DNA of 64,000 nucleotides from Rikenellaceae bacterium (GCA_003542575.1 DPKJ01000011.1:1-64000), one strand, 5' to 3'; positions 52,137-62,533 are shown, counted from the stretch's first letter. Made by a program: numbers and translations. Notes: generated by a model from the sequence alone, not told the origin.

Positions 52137-53447
52137 ATGAGTGAATTATATCATGAAATCTTAACCAGAATCAGAAATAACCAATTTCTGGTAGGGGTTG
52201 TTGGGTTAGGTTATGTCGGGTTACCTCTAGCTGTCAGTTTCTCTAATAAAAAGGTATCCACTATCGGATTCGATAAATCCATTGAAAAGTGCACAAAGGT
52301 TAATAGTAAAATTAATTACATCGGTGATGTAAATGACGAAGAGCTCATTAAGGCTGTAAATGGAAGATATCTTGAAGCTACAACAGATTTTTGCAGACTT
52401 AAAGATTGCGACGCCATAATCATCTGTGTACCTACTCCTTTAGATAAATTCAGAAAACCCAATATGGAGTTTATTGAGGCAGCTTGCATTGAGATAGGAC
52501 AAAATATGAAGGTGGGCACATTTATAAGCCTGGAAAGCACTACATATCCTACTACCACCGAAGAGTTTATGCTCCCAATTATTGAAAAAGAATCTGGATT
52601 AATTGAAGGCAGAGATTTTTGGCTGGCATTCTCTCCTGAAAGAGTTGATCCTGGCAATAAGCAATATGGAACAAGAAATACTCCCAAGGTAATTGGAGCG
52701 ATTTCAAAGGAAGGGTTGGAGATTGGTAAATCTATTTACGAATATGCTGTTGATACAATACATACTGTGAGTTCTCCAAAAGTCGCTGAAATGGTAAAAA
52801 TTCTCGAGAATACATATAGATTAATAAATATTAGCTTAATAAACGAGTTAGCTCTTTTATGTGGAAAAATGGAAATCAATATTTGGGAAGTTATTGACGC
52901 AGCAAAAACAAAACCATATGGATTTCAAGCATTTTATCCAGGACCTGGAATTGGGGGTCATTGTATCCCATTGGATCCATTTTACTTAGAGCATATCGCA
53001 AAAAAATTTAATTTTGATCTTTCAATGATTAATACTGCTGGTCATATTGATATGATGATGCCTCATCGAATGTCAATAAAAATTTCTACAGCATTAAATA
53101 AGCATAAAAAATCTATTAACGGTAGCAAGATTCTCTTTCTCGGAGTGGCATATAAACCAAATATCGACGATGAAAGAGAATCTCCAGCCCTAAAGATAAT
53201 TGAAGAAGTTGCTAATAAAGGTGGTATTGTTAATTACCACGACCCATTCATTTCAAAAATTAAAACTAATAGTTATAGTTTCAAATCCGTAGAGTTGTCT
53301 CGTGAAATTCTCAATAGTTCAGATTGCGTAGTTATAACGACGAATCATGATGCTTTCAATATTGACTTTATTGTTGATAATTCAATGTTAATTGTGGACT
53401 TAAGAAACACTGTTAAAGGGGTATACGACAAGGTGTATAAACTTTAA
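52137..53447 (+). CDS. WbpA-like UDP-N-acetylglucosamine 6-dehydrogenase
   Basis: 436 residues. NAD motif VGLGYVGLP near 21-29, catalytic Cys in IGGHCIPLDPFYLEH near 274, and FLGVAYKPNIDDERESPAL at the start of the UDP-binding domain. It differs in sequence from the TviB-like enzyme at 32098, so the window encodes two UDP-sugar dehydrogenases. The C3-oxidising step (WbpB) expected for the diacetamido-uronate route was not found in the window. Confidence 0.9.
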   Translation: MSELYHEILTRIRNNQFLVGVVGLGYVGLPLAVSFSNKKVSTIGFDKSIEKCTKVNSKINYIGDVNDEELIKAVNGRYLEATTDFCRLKDCDAIIICVPTPLDKFRKPNMEFIEAACIEIGQNMKVGTFISLESTTYPTTTEEFMLPIIEKESGLIEGRDFWLAFSPERVDPGNKQYGTRNTPKVIGAISKEGLEIGKSIYEYAVDTIHTVSSPKVAEMVKILENTYRLINISLINELALLCGKMEINIWEVIDAAKTKPYGFQAFYPGPGIGGHCIPLDPFYLEHIAKKFNFDLSMINTAGHIDMMMPHRMSIKISTALNKHKKSINGSKILFLGVAYKPNIDDERESPALKIIEEVANKGGIVNYHDPFISKIKTNSYSFKSVELSREILNSSDCVVITTNHDAFNIDFIVDNSMLIVDLRNTVKGVYDKVYKL

Positions 53448-53497
53448 TTTAAATATATTTAGTTTTTTTTAAGTAAATAGCCCTTTATTTAGAAACT

Positions 53498-54787
53498 GTG
53501 AGCAAAATAATATCTTATTTTACTAAAAGTGAATTTGTTAAAAACGCATTAACTCTTACTTTTGGATCAGTTATAGCTCAGATTCTTCCTCTAATATTTT
53601 ATCCCATTTTAGGAAGAATTTTTTTACCCGCTGAATTCGGATTGCTCGCAACACTTTCTGCCATAACAGCGATCATTGCCATTATTTCAAGCGGTATGTA
53701 TGAAAGTAGTATTTTAATATCTAAATCAAAACAGGAAGCTGCAAATATTGTCGGACTTATATTATTAAGGAGCTTAAAAATATTATTGGTATTTTTTATT
53801 CTTTTGCAACTTTCGGGTTATCAAATTGGTAAGTGGCTAAACGAACCAGATCTTCATAAATGGATATTCGTGTGTCCTATCGGCGCATTCTCAATTGTTG
53901 TTTTTAATTGTTTTAACGAATGGTGTGTAACTAATAAGTACTTTGTACGATTATCCTGGAATAAAATTATTAATACCTCCTCAATCACAATTGGAAAAGT
54001 TGCGTTTGGCATTATTAAAATCTTTGGTAACGGATTAATAATTGGAGATTTATTTGGTAAAGTCATTACAGCTGGTTCTTGTGTATTCAGAGCACTTAAG
54101 TATGATAAAAAGGATTTTTTAAATATTTCGTATTCGCAATTCAAGCCTTTAACTAAGAAATACATTGAATTTCCCAAGTACTCAATGCCGGATCAGCTTC
54201 TGAGCAACATTGGTGGATCTATTCCTGTTTTTTTGATTGCGGCCTTTTTCAGCAGTACCGAAGTTGGATATTTCTCAATTGCAGCAACCGTTTTGACAGT
54301 TCCCATAAGTGTTATCAGTGCTGCTATAAGAGATGTTTTCAGGCAAAGGGCAAATGAAGAATGTAAAAACAATGGGAATTGTAAAAATATTTATAAAAGA
54401 CTTTTGATAATCCTATCTACTGCAGGAATAGTAGCTTCCATCGCAGGCTTTTTCATACTGCCCGATTTGTTTTCAATTATATTAGGCACCCAGTGGAGAA
54501 TATCGGGAATCTATTCTCAGATATTGTTACCAATGTTTTTATTGAGTTTTGTAAGCATGTCCCTTAGTGGTGTATTAATAATAACAAAAAAATTAAGAAT
54601 CTCAATGTATTGGCAAATGTATTATGTGTGCTCAACACTTTTATCGTGTCTTGTTGGCATTTTTGTTTTTAAAGATATAAAAATGACACTGCTTTGCTTT
54701 TGCATTGGTAGGTGCAGTGCATATGCTTTATACATCTATTTATCATACAGATACTCAAAAATTGGAATTTCCATACAGCAAACATGA
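53498..54787 (+). CDS. wzx: Wzx-like polysaccharide flippase
   Basis: 429 residues, about twelve helices, starting at GTG 53498. ALTLTFGSVIAQILPLIFYPILGRIFLPAEFG is cut here to its features: the MATE/PST family N-terminal helix with GR(I/L)(F/Y)xPxExG. Moves lipid-linked repeat units across the inner membrane. Overlaps the next gene by four bases (ATGA). Confidence 0.85.
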   Translation: MSKIISYFTKSEFVKNALTLTFGSVIAQILPLIFYPILGRIFLPAEFGLLATLSAITAIIAIISSGMYESSILISKSKQEAANIVGLILLRSLKILLVFFILLQLSGYQIGKWLNEPDLHKWIFVCPIGAFSIVVFNCFNEWCVTNKYFVRLSWNKIINTSSITIGKVAFGIIKIFGNGLIIGDLFGKVITAGSCVFRALKYDKKDFLNISYSQFKPLTKKYIEFPKYSMPDQLLSNIGGSIPVFLIAAFFSSTEVGYFSIAATVLTVPISVISAAIRDVFRQRANEECKNNGNCKNIYKRLLIILSTAGIVASIAGFFILPDLFSIILGTQWRISGIYSQILLPMFLLSFVSMSLSGVLIITKKLRISMYWQMYYVCSTLLSCLVGIFVFKDIKMTLLCFCIGRCSAYALYIYLSYRYSKIGISIQQT

Positions 54788-56091
54788 GTATTACAGATCG
54801 ATTTAAAATAAATAATCGGGTATTATTCTGCTTTCTAGGAATAATAATATATAAAATTATTTTAGATTTCGCCTATAGTAATATTGTTTCTCTATTATAT
54901 GGATACCAGTCCTTTAATAACGAGATTGCCCCTGGGTCCTATTTGATCTCATGGTTGTTTTTAGTGTTATTGAGTCCGTTGATCATAAAAACATTCAATA
55001 ATAGCAATCTTTCTTCAAGTATTTTAACAATACTTATTATAATATCTTTAATTCCTACAACAACACTTATTGCTTATAATCGCAATTATGAAATTGAGTT
55101 TGTAGTATTAAGTTTTATTTACTGGTTGCTTATATTATTATTAAACATAATTCTCCCATCTGTTGTAATAACTCGAAGATCATTAAGCGAAAATGGCTTC
55201 ATATTTAAATTAATAACACTTATACTTTGTGCTGGTGTTTTGTACGTTTCTTGGAAATATACAGGATTTAGATTTCATTTCGGATTAATGGATGTCTATA
55301 GTATTCGTTCAGAGGCCAGAGAATTTAATGTTCCTACAATTTTGGGTTATATCAGTGCGTCAGCTGATAACATATTACCTATAATAGTAGTTTATCTTCT
55401 GTATAAGAGAAAATATCTGATTTCTTTATTTATAGGAATATTAGTTTTATTAAATTTTGGAATTGCCGGTAGCAAACATGTCTTATTCTTGCTTTTATTC
55501 GCAATTATCGGATTCTATTTTGTAAGAAAATTAAAATTTTCATATATCTATGTATGGATTATGTCAATTATTGTTTATCTGACAATTATTGAGTATAAAT
55601 TATTTGACACATATTTTCTTACTGCATTCATTACTTATAGAATCGTATTCATTCCTGCAAAATTAAATTATGTATATTATGATTACTTTTCCATAAGAGA
55701 ATTTGATTATTTCAGACAATCTGCATTAAAGTGGTTTGGAATAGAATCTCCATATTCTGATAATATTGGGTTCTTGATTGGATATCATGATATTGGTGAT
55801 TTCTCAGCACGGGCAAATAATGGTCTCTTCTCTGATGCATATTTCAATTTTGGGACCTTAGGTATAATTATATTTCCTTTCATATTAGTTTTAATTCTTA
55901 AGTTTTTTGAAGGTGCTTCCAAGAAGTTAGATGAAAGGATTTTATTTATAGTTTCTATCTCAATTTCTCTTTCCTTGATAAGTGTTCCATTTACCACAGC
56001 ATTGCTATCGACTGGTTTATTATTAATGTTAGTGCTTCTATATTCAATTCCAAGAAATAACAATACTGGAAAACTTAAATTCAGCAATTAA
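54784..56091 (+). CDS. wzy: Wzy-like polysaccharide polymerase
   Basis: 435 residues from ATG 54784, overlapping the wzx stop. About eleven hydrophobic helices and one larger loop (about 275-340) as in O-antigen polymerases. Sequence gives no fixed motif; the call depends on topology and on the place after wzx. Confidence 0.7.
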   Translation: MSITDRFKINNRVLFCFLGIIIYKIILDFAYSNIVSLLYGYQSFNNEIAPGSYLISWLFLVLLSPLIIKTFNNSNLSSSILTILIIISLIPTTTLIAYNRNYEIEFVVLSFIYWLLILLLNIILPSVVITRRSLSENGFIFKLITLILCAGVLYVSWKYTGFRFHFGLMDVYSIRSEAREFNVPTILGYISASADNILPIIVVYLLYKRKYLISLFIGILVLLNFGIAGSKHVLFLLLFAIIGFYFVRKLKFSYIYVWIMSIIVYLTIIEYKLFDTYFLTAFITYRIVFIPAKLNYVYYDYFSIREFDYFRQSALKWFGIESPYSDNIGFLIGYHDIGDFSARANNGLFSDAYFNFGTLGIIIFPFILVLILKFFEGASKKLDERILFIVSISISLSLISVPFTTALLSTGLLLMLVLLYSIPRNNNTGKLKFSN

Positions 56092-56167
56092 GGTTCTAAT
56101 TATAACAATTAATCAATTAAATCTCAAAATTGCAGGGGGTAAATAACTATCAGCAAGTAAGTTCAAT

Positions 56168-57298
56168 ATGGTTAAAATTTGTCACATTATAAGCGGTTTT
56201 TTTAGAAACGATACTCGTATTTTTGATAAACAATGTAAGTCTCTTCTTAAGGAAGGATATGATGTATGTATATTAACAAATGATGGAATCCATGACGAAA
56301 TTAAGGATGGTATCAAGATATACTCAAGTGATAAATTTTATCAAAAGCGACTTAGTACAATTCTAAAAGCAAAATCAATTTTTATTGAAAAAGCAATCGA
56401 GATTAATGCCGATATTTATCAACTTCATGGGCCAGAGCTAATTCCACTTGGACTAAGATTAAAAAAACTTGGCAAAATTATTTTTTATGATGCACATGAA
56501 GATTTACCTAGACAAATTCTTGAAAAGGGTTGGATACCTGTTCTATTCCGAAAACCACTATCTATAGCAAGTGAATTATATCTTAAGTACTCATTAAGAA
56601 AATTTGACGAAATCTTTTCTGTAACACCGCATATTGTTGACAAATTAAAGAAATTAACAGACTCGGTTACTATGGTTACCAACTATCCTATTATTGATCA
56701 CAATGATACCCTTAGCTTTAATGAGTACATTCTAAGAGAAAATATTATTTGTTATTCAGGAACTGTTTACCTGGGTAGTAATCAAGAATATATAATAAAC
56801 GCTATAGCAAATATTGATAATATTGATAATATTAATTATCACATTGCAGGTTATATTGACGAAGAATACTATAAAACATTATCAACGGTCTGTTCTTTAC
56901 AAAAAGTTACATTTTTGGGGAGAATCGCAAAAACTCAAATGAGAGAGTTCTACCAAAAAGCTGTGGTAGGTTTAGCTATTCATGATTATGCTCATAACTT
57001 AGGTCACAAAGTAGGTTCACTTGGATCCACTAAGTTTTTTGAATATATGAAAGTTGGGTTGCCAATAATTTGTTCTGATTTCGATTTATGGAGCGAAATC
57101 ATTAAAAAATACAATTGTGGAATATGTGTTCAACCTAATAACATCGAGCAAATTGAATCTGCAATACGCTTTATATTGGAAGACAAAGAAAAAGCATATG
57201 AGATGGGACAAAATGGGAAAAATGCAATCTTAACTGAGTTTAATTGGAGCGCTCAGGAAAGAATATACCTTAAAGTGTTTAGTAAATATTGCTTTTAA
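56168..57298 (+). CDS. group 1 (GT4-like) glycosyltransferase
   Basis: 376 residues. GT-B features: a DAHEDLPRQ segment in the N-terminal domain and HKVGSLGSTKFFEYMKVGLPIIC in the C-terminal domain, where family retaining enzymes bind the sugar nucleotide. Sugar and linkage unknown. Confidence 0.82.
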   Translation: MVKICHIISGFFRNDTRIFDKQCKSLLKEGYDVCILTNDGIHDEIKDGIKIYSSDKFYQKRLSTILKAKSIFIEKAIEINADIYQLHGPELIPLGLRLKKLGKIIFYDAHEDLPRQILEKGWIPVLFRKPLSIASELYLKYSLRKFDEIFSVTPHIVDKLKKLTDSVTMVTNYPIIDHNDTLSFNEYILRENIICYSGTVYLGSNQEYIINAIANIDNIDNINYHIAGYIDEEYYKTLSTVCSLQKVTFLGRIAKTQMREFYQKAVVGLAIHDYAHNLGHKVGSLGSTKFFEYMKVGLPIICSDFDLWSEIIKKYNCGICVQPNNIEQIESAIRFILEDKEKAYEMGQNGKNAILTEFNWSAQERIYLKVFSKYCF

Positions 57299-57358
57299 TT
57301 CTTATCACAAAATCAGATCATAGAAAACTATATTTCATTACTGAATAACACCAGAAAC

Positions 57359-57994
57359 ATGGATAATTTTCAAAATATTTTAATTCTTGCACCTCATACT
57401 GATGATGGAGAATTTGGGTGTGGAGCAAGTATTGCTAAGTTCATTTCTCAGAATAACAATGTATATTACGCTGCTTTTTCGCTGGCTGAAGAATCGGTAC
57501 CCATTGGATTTCCCAAGAATATACTTGAAGTTGAAGTCAAAGCTGCTACTAAAGTATTAGGTATTAAACCTGATCACTTGATCTTGTACAAGTACCCTGT
57601 AAGAAGATTTGCACAGTTTAGACAAGAAATTTTGGAAGATCTGGTAAAACTTAATAAAGAGATTATCCCTGACCTTGTCTTCATGCCGTCATTAAATGAC
57701 CTCCATCAAGACCACTCGACTGTTGCAAATGAAGGGTTGAGAGCATTCAAAAAAACTTCAATACTATGCTATGAGCTGCCATGGAACAATATTTCATTTT
57801 CTACGAATTGCTTCATTAATTTCGGGGAAAAGGAACTCGAAACAAAACTAAGAGCTTTAAATTGTTACGATTCACAAAAAATGAGGAGTTATGCATCAGA
57901 AGAGTTTATTAGAAGTTTAGCAGTAACCCGAGGAACTCAAATAGGATACAAGTATGCAGAGGTATTTGAGGTTATCCGATGGCTTATAAAATAA
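57359..57994 (+). CDS. PIG-L/LmbE family deacetylase
   Basis: 211 residues. The zinc motif PHTDD is at 12-16 and the later LNDLHQDHSTVANEG supplies further His residues. Members remove N-acetyl groups from sugars. Next to an acyltransferase, this suggests exchange of an acetyl group for another acyl group. Confidence 0.85.
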   Translation: MDNFQNILILAPHTDDGEFGCGASIAKFISQNNNVYYAAFSLAEESVPIGFPKNILEVEVKAATKVLGIKPDHLILYKYPVRRFAQFRQEILEDLVKLNKEIIPDLVFMPSLNDLHQDHSTVANEGLRAFKKTSILCYELPWNNISFSTNCFINFGEKELETKLRALNCYDSQKMRSYASEEFIRSLAVTRGTQIGYKYAEVFEVIRWLIK

Positions 57995-58030
57995 TTACTA
58001 TTTAATAATAGGTATTAGTTATATAATCAT

Positions 58031-58861
58031 ATGAAATACGTAAATATCGAAAAAAACATTAGCATCATTGCTAATGAAATAGAAATCAGTGAAAATGTTT
58101 CGTTTGGCAATAATATTAATGTCAAACTTAAGGGGAAATTTTCGATTGGTAGCTATAGTCACTTGGGTAATAATACAGAAATATTCGGCAATAATGTTTC
58201 TTTTGGAGAGCATTTGTTTAATAGTTCAGGTCTACGAATTGGAGGGGGAGGCAGACAGCATCCAAATGCAAATTTTTCTATTGGAGATAGATGTACTATT
58301 CATAATAACTTTATAAATGTTTGTGAACCAGTTATTATTGGAAACGATGTTGGGTTATCTCCAGAAACATCAATTTTAACACATGGTTATTGGCAGTCCA
58401 TACTTGAAGGATACCCAGCTTCGTTTGCAGGGGTTAAGATTGGAAGCGGTGTAATTTTGGGATACAGGAGTCTTGTAATGATGGGAGTTGAAATTGTAGA
58501 TAACTGTGTAATTGGAGCACAATCATGTGTTAGCAAAAGCATTCATTCAAAAGGGGTTTATGCTGGAAGTCCTGCAAGATTTATTAAAGATATTGTAACG
58601 CCATCTATTGAAGAAAAGATTAGTAAAACTAAAGCAATAATTAACGAATATAGAAACATTGCTGAATATCATGACTTATCTCCAAGGATAGTAATTGATT
58701 ACCCTTGGGTAATTGTTAATGATTTTAAAGTAAACTTTGAAACATTTGAATTTGATGGTACTGAGTCTGTAGAAACTGATGATTTTAGAGACTATATTAG
58801 AAAATGGGGAATTCGCATTTATACTAAAAGGCCTTTTCTCAGCCATTTTAGTTATGACTAA
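58031..58861 (+). CDS. left-handed beta-helix acyltransferase
   Basis: 276 residues. Hexapeptide repeats (IGSYSHLGNNTEI, IGNDVGLSPETSI, IGSGVILGYRSLVMMGVEI) end in GVYAGSPARFIKDI, like maltose/galactoside O-acetyltransferases. A C-terminal extension of about 80 residues is unusual for simple acetyltransferases and could handle an acyl-ACP donor. Confidence 0.8.
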   Translation: MKYVNIEKNISIIANEIEISENVSFGNNINVKLKGKFSIGSYSHLGNNTEIFGNNVSFGEHLFNSSGLRIGGGGRQHPNANFSIGDRCTIHNNFINVCEPVIIGNDVGLSPETSILTHGYWQSILEGYPASFAGVKIGSGVILGYRSLVMMGVEIVDNCVIGAQSCVSKSIHSKGVYAGSPARFIKDIVTPSIEEKISKTKAIINEYRNIAEYHDLSPRIVIDYPWVIVNDFKVNFETFEFDGTESVETDDFRDYIRKWGIRIYTKRPFLSHFSYD

Positions 58862-58888
58862 AATTTAAATAATTCATACTCCAATAAA

Positions 58889-59875
58889 ATGAAACAGCTT
58901 ATACGTAATGTTAAGATACTTGGGACTGGGTCATATGTCCCTGAAAATATTTATTCAAATGAATATTTGGAAACTCTTGTTCCTACAAGCGCAGAATGGA
59001 TTTATGAAAACTTAGGAATTAGAGAACGGCGAATTGCTGACAAAAATCAAGCAACAAGTGACCTTGCAACTATAGCCGGCATAAGAGCAATTGAAAACGC
59101 AAATCTTAGAAGTGAAGATATTGATCTAATTATCGTTGCAACTGCAACTCCTGATAGAAAAGCTCCATCAACTGCTGCTTTTGTTCAGCATAAATTAAAT
59201 GCTATTAATGCAGCAGCCTTTGACATAGCGGCTGTTTGTAGTGGATTTCTTTTTGGGATGTCTGTTGCTTCTCAATATATTGCATCAGGCACCTATAATA
59301 ATGTCTTAGTTATTGGAGCGGATACTTTTTCAAAAATTACAGACTGGACAAAACGTGAGGCCGTATTTTTTGGGGATGGCGCAGGTGCTGCTGTAGTCTC
59401 TTCATCCAATATTAACGAAGGTTTCCTTGCATATCGACTCTACACAGACACTAATGACATGCTTGGATTTACAATTCCGGGAGGAGGTTCTGAAATTCCA
59501 TTGAATGCGGATAACCTTGATACTCAATTTTTCCAAATGAATGGCAAATTAGTTTATAGCTCAGCAACTAAAGCTCTGCCAAGAGCCATTAATCAAGTAC
59601 TTGAAGATACAGGTTTAACAATAGACGACGTTGATTTGATGATTCCGCATCAACCAAGCGTTAGGATATTAAAAGCAACTGCTGATATCATTAAATTACC
59701 ATTCGAAAAAGTAATGCAAAATATGGCTAACTACGCAAACACATCAGGAGCTACAATTCCTATTCTACTGGATGAATGCAATCGAAAAGGGCTGTTAAAA
59801 AAAGGGAATATCATCTTGTTTGCTGCAGTAGGAAGCGGATGGACATATGGCGCATCAATAATAAAATGGGGATAA
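58889..59875 (+). CDS. 3-oxoacyl-ACP synthase III-like enzyme
   Basis: 328 residues with the KASIII triad Cys117 (DIAAVCSGF), His254 (IPHQPSVR) and Asn284 (NYANTSGAT). It condenses an acyl-CoA with malonyl-ACP. Its location in a polysaccharide locus, one base before a ketoreductase gene, suggests a dedicated acyl product and not general lipid synthesis. Confidence 0.9.
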   Translation: MKQLIRNVKILGTGSYVPENIYSNEYLETLVPTSAEWIYENLGIRERRIADKNQATSDLATIAGIRAIENANLRSEDIDLIIVATATPDRKAPSTAAFVQHKLNAINAAAFDIAAVCSGFLFGMSVASQYIASGTYNNVLVIGADTFSKITDWTKREAVFFGDGAGAAVVSSSNINEGFLAYRLYTDTNDMLGFTIPGGGSEIPLNADNLDTQFFQMNGKLVYSSATKALPRAINQVLEDTGLTIDDVDLMIPHQPSVRILKATADIIKLPFEKVMQNMANYANTSGATIPILLDECNRKGLLKKGNIILFAAVGSGWTYGASIIKWG

Positions 59876-59876
59876 T

Positions 59877-60563
59877 ATGGCAATTATAATAACAGGTGCT
59901 TCAAAGGGTATTGGTAAATATCTCTTTGAAGAGTATTCAAAAAAAGGGTATGAAGTCTATGGAACGTATAATTCTACAAAAAATATTATTGAAAATAAAA
60001 ATATTACTCAGGTTGATATTTCTGACTATAAATCAGTTACAGAATGGATAGTCAAATTAAATGATTCACTTAAAGATTTAATACTTATTAATTGTGCTGG
60101 AATCACTTATAATGCATTTACTCATAAATCGGACATTGAACAATGGCATAAAGTAATAGACATTAATCTTAAGGGTACCTTTAATGTAATTAGGCAGATT
60201 CTTCCCATAATGAGAAACCAGAATTATGGGAGAATTATCACCTTTACTTCAGTTGTTGTAAAATATCCCACTTTGGGAATAAGCGCTTATACTGCCTCAA
60301 AATCCGGGTTAATTGGATTGACAAAAACTATAGCTATTGAAAATGCTTCAAAAGGCATTACAGCTAATACAATAAATCTAGGTTATTCAAATATCGGAAT
60401 GGGATTGAATAATGTACCAAAAGAGAATCAGGAACAATTAAAGTTGAAAATCCCTAATGGTAGATTTTGTAATCCGGAAGAAATACTTAATACCATAGAC
60501 TATATTATAAATACTGAGTATTTTAATGGATCTACAATTGATATTAATGGAGGACTTATATAA
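59877..60563 (+). CDS. FabG-like short-chain ketoreductase
   Basis: 228 residues. NADP site TGASKGIGKYL (6-16), NCAG, and triad Ser125, Tyr138, Lys142 (AYTASKSG). Shorter than typical FabG. One base after the KASIII gene, so it likely reduces that enzyme's 3-oxoacyl product to a 3-hydroxyacyl group. Confidence 0.87.
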   Translation: MAIIITGASKGIGKYLFEEYSKKGYEVYGTYNSTKNIIENKNITQVDISDYKSVTEWIVKLNDSLKDLILINCAGITYNAFTHKSDIEQWHKVIDINLKGTFNVIRQILPIMRNQNYGRIITFTSVVVKYPTLGISAYTASKSGLIGLTKTIAIENASKGITANTINLGYSNIGMGLNNVPKENQEQLKLKIPNGRFCNPEEILNTIDYIINTEYFNGSTIDINGGLI

Positions 60564-60578
60564 ATATAACACAGTAAC

Positions 60579-61616
60579 ATGAAAAAAGCCTTTATAACTG
60601 GAATTACTGGGCAAGATGGCTCATATTTGACTGAACTTTTACTTAATAAAGGATACGATGTCTTTGGACTTATTCGCCGATCTTCTGTTTTCACTACTCA
60701 ACGAATAAAACCTGAGATTTGGAACTCTCCAAATTTTCACACATATCATGGCGATCTTGCAGATTCAAGTAACCTGCATAGACTTATTTCACAAATCAGA
60801 CCAGACGAAATATACAATCTTGGTGCACAATCACATGTTGCAGTTTCTTTCGAAGTTCCTGAGTATACCGCAGAAGTTGATGCAATTGGAGCCATTAGAA
60901 TTTTGGATGCAATAAGAGATACTGGAATAGCTTGTAGATATTACCAGGCATCGACATCCGAACTCTTTGGTGGTCTTCCAGAAACTGCTCCTCAAAATGA
61001 GTTAACCCCCTTTTATCCTAGATCTCCATATGGTGCTGCAAAGTTGTATGCTTATTGGATAACTGTTAATTACAGAGAGGCTTATAATTTATATGCATGC
61101 AACGGGATACTATTTAATCATGAATCACCAAGAAGAGGTGAAACATTTGTGACAAAAAAAATCACCAAAGCTGTTGCTAATATTCATAAGAGGAAACAAG
61201 AATATCTCACATTAGGGAATCTAGACGCAAAAAGAGACTGGGGTTATGCAAAAGACTATGTAGAGGCTATGTGGCTGATGCTTCAACAAGAAAAGCCTGC
61301 AGATTTTGTAATCGCAACAGGAAAAACACATACCGTAAGAGAGTTTGTAGATTTAGCATTTCGAGTTGTTGATATTGAATTAGAATGGATTGGAAATGGA
61401 ATCGAGGAGGTAGGACGAAGTAGGAATAATGGTGAAATTTTAGTTAAAGTGGATCCACGATACTACAGACCGACTGAAGTAGATTTATTATGGGGGGATA
61501 CATCAAAAGCTAGAAATGAGCTTGGCTGGGAAGCAAAAACAACATTAAATGAGCTTGTTATAAAGATGGTAAAGTATGATTTAGAGAACGATAATTATGG
61601 AGGAGAAGAAATATGA
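60579..61616 (+). CDS. gmd: GDP-mannose 4,6-dehydratase
   Basis: 345 residues. GITGQDGSYLTELLLNKGYD, NLGAQSHVAVSFEVPEYTA, STSELFGG and FNHESPRRGETFVTKKI are Gmd signatures. Makes GDP-4-keto-6-deoxy-D-mannose. Overlaps the next gene by four bases. Confidence 0.93.
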   Translation: MKKAFITGITGQDGSYLTELLLNKGYDVFGLIRRSSVFTTQRIKPEIWNSPNFHTYHGDLADSSNLHRLISQIRPDEIYNLGAQSHVAVSFEVPEYTAEVDAIGAIRILDAIRDTGIACRYYQASTSELFGGLPETAPQNELTPFYPRSPYGAAKLYAYWITVNYREAYNLYACNGILFNHESPRRGETFVTKKITKAVANIHKRKQEYLTLGNLDAKRDWGYAKDYVEAMWLMLQQEKPADFVIATGKTHTVREFVDLAFRVVDIELEWIGNGIEEVGRSRNNGEILVKVDPRYYRPTEVDLLWGDTSKARNELGWEAKTTLNELVIKMVKYDLENDNYGGEEI

Positions 61617-62533
61617 TATTAGTTTTAGGCGCGACTGGCTTCTTAGGGAAAACTGTATGTAAAAAGCTAGCTGAAAGAGGATTAGACTATTATCCCACAT
61701 CATTATCATTGGGAGTTGATTTGAGAGATGAATCCAAAACATTGAAATTATTTAAGAAGGTTAATCCTAAGGTTGTAATTAATTGTGCATCATACGTTGG
61801 AGGAATTCAATTTGGGTACAAACACCCTACAGAATTGTTCTCCAATAATTTAAAAATGGTTACGAGTATTTTAAATGCAAATCACGAAGCAAAAGTCGGA
61901 AAATTCATTAATCCTATCTCTAATTGTGTTTATCCGTCAAAATCAACTTATTTCAAAGAGAGTGAAATCTGGGATGGTGAAATGCACGAATCTGTTTCAG
62001 TTTATGGCTTTGTCAGGAAAGCATTCATAATTGGAGCCAATGCATACGAAAAGCAGTATAACGATAAAATATTTAATATTGTTCTTTCAAATATGTATGG
62101 GCCCGGTGACCATTTTGAAGAAGAACGATCTCATGCATTAGGTGCTTTAATCATGAAATTTGTAAAAGCAAAATTAAACAATGAACCAAAAGTAGTAGTT
62201 TGGGGAACCGGAACACCTGTAAGAGAGTGGCTACATATAGAAGACGGCGCAGAATCTCTTATCCGGGCAATTGATATACCTTTCTTTTCAGGGCCTGTTA
62301 ATATTGGAGTTGGTAATGGCATATCAGTGAAAGATACGGCCTTGCTTTTGAAAAGACTTATTGATTATACTGGAGTAATTGAATTTGATCACTCAAAACC
62401 GGATGGAGCACCGTATAAGACAGTAGATGGAAGCTTAGGTGAAAAACTCATGAATTGGAGGCCACAGAAGAATTTTGAACTTGGAGTGCAAGATACAATT
62501 GAGTGGTATTTAAAAAACAAAATAGAATTATGA
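61613..62533 (+). CDS. Fcl-like GDP-4-keto-6-deoxyhexose reductase/epimerase
   Basis: 306 residues. GATGFLG (6-12), NCASYVGGIQFGYKHP, NPISNCVYPSK and YGFVRKAF fit the GDP-fucose synthase branch of extended SDRs, and it is coupled to gmd. The usual YxxxK is here Tyr131-x3-Arg135, with Lys at 136. The product could be GDP-L-fucose or another 6-deoxyhexose such as GDP-colitose precursor or 6-deoxy-talose. Confidence 0.78.
   Translation: MILVLGATGFLGKTVCKKLAERGLDYYPTSLSLGVDLRDESKTLKLFKKVNPKVVINCASYVGGIQFGYKHPTELFSNNLKMVTSILNANHEAKVGKFINPISNCVYPSKSTYFKESEIWDGEMHESVSVYGFVRKAFIIGANAYEKQYNDKIFNIVLSNMYGPGDHFEEERSHALGALIMKFVKAKLNNEPKVVVWGTGTPVREWLHIEDGAESLIRAIDIPFFSGPVNIGVGNGISVKDTALLLKRLIDYTGVIEFDHSKPDGAPYKTVDGSLGEKLMNWRPQKNFELGVQDTIEWYLKNKIEL

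Noticed and set aside
50398..53447. Complete diacetamido-mannuronate pathway
   Set aside because: Only WbpA-, WbpE- and WbpD-like steps are visible; WbpB and the WbpI epimerase were not found in the window, so a full pathway is not claimed.
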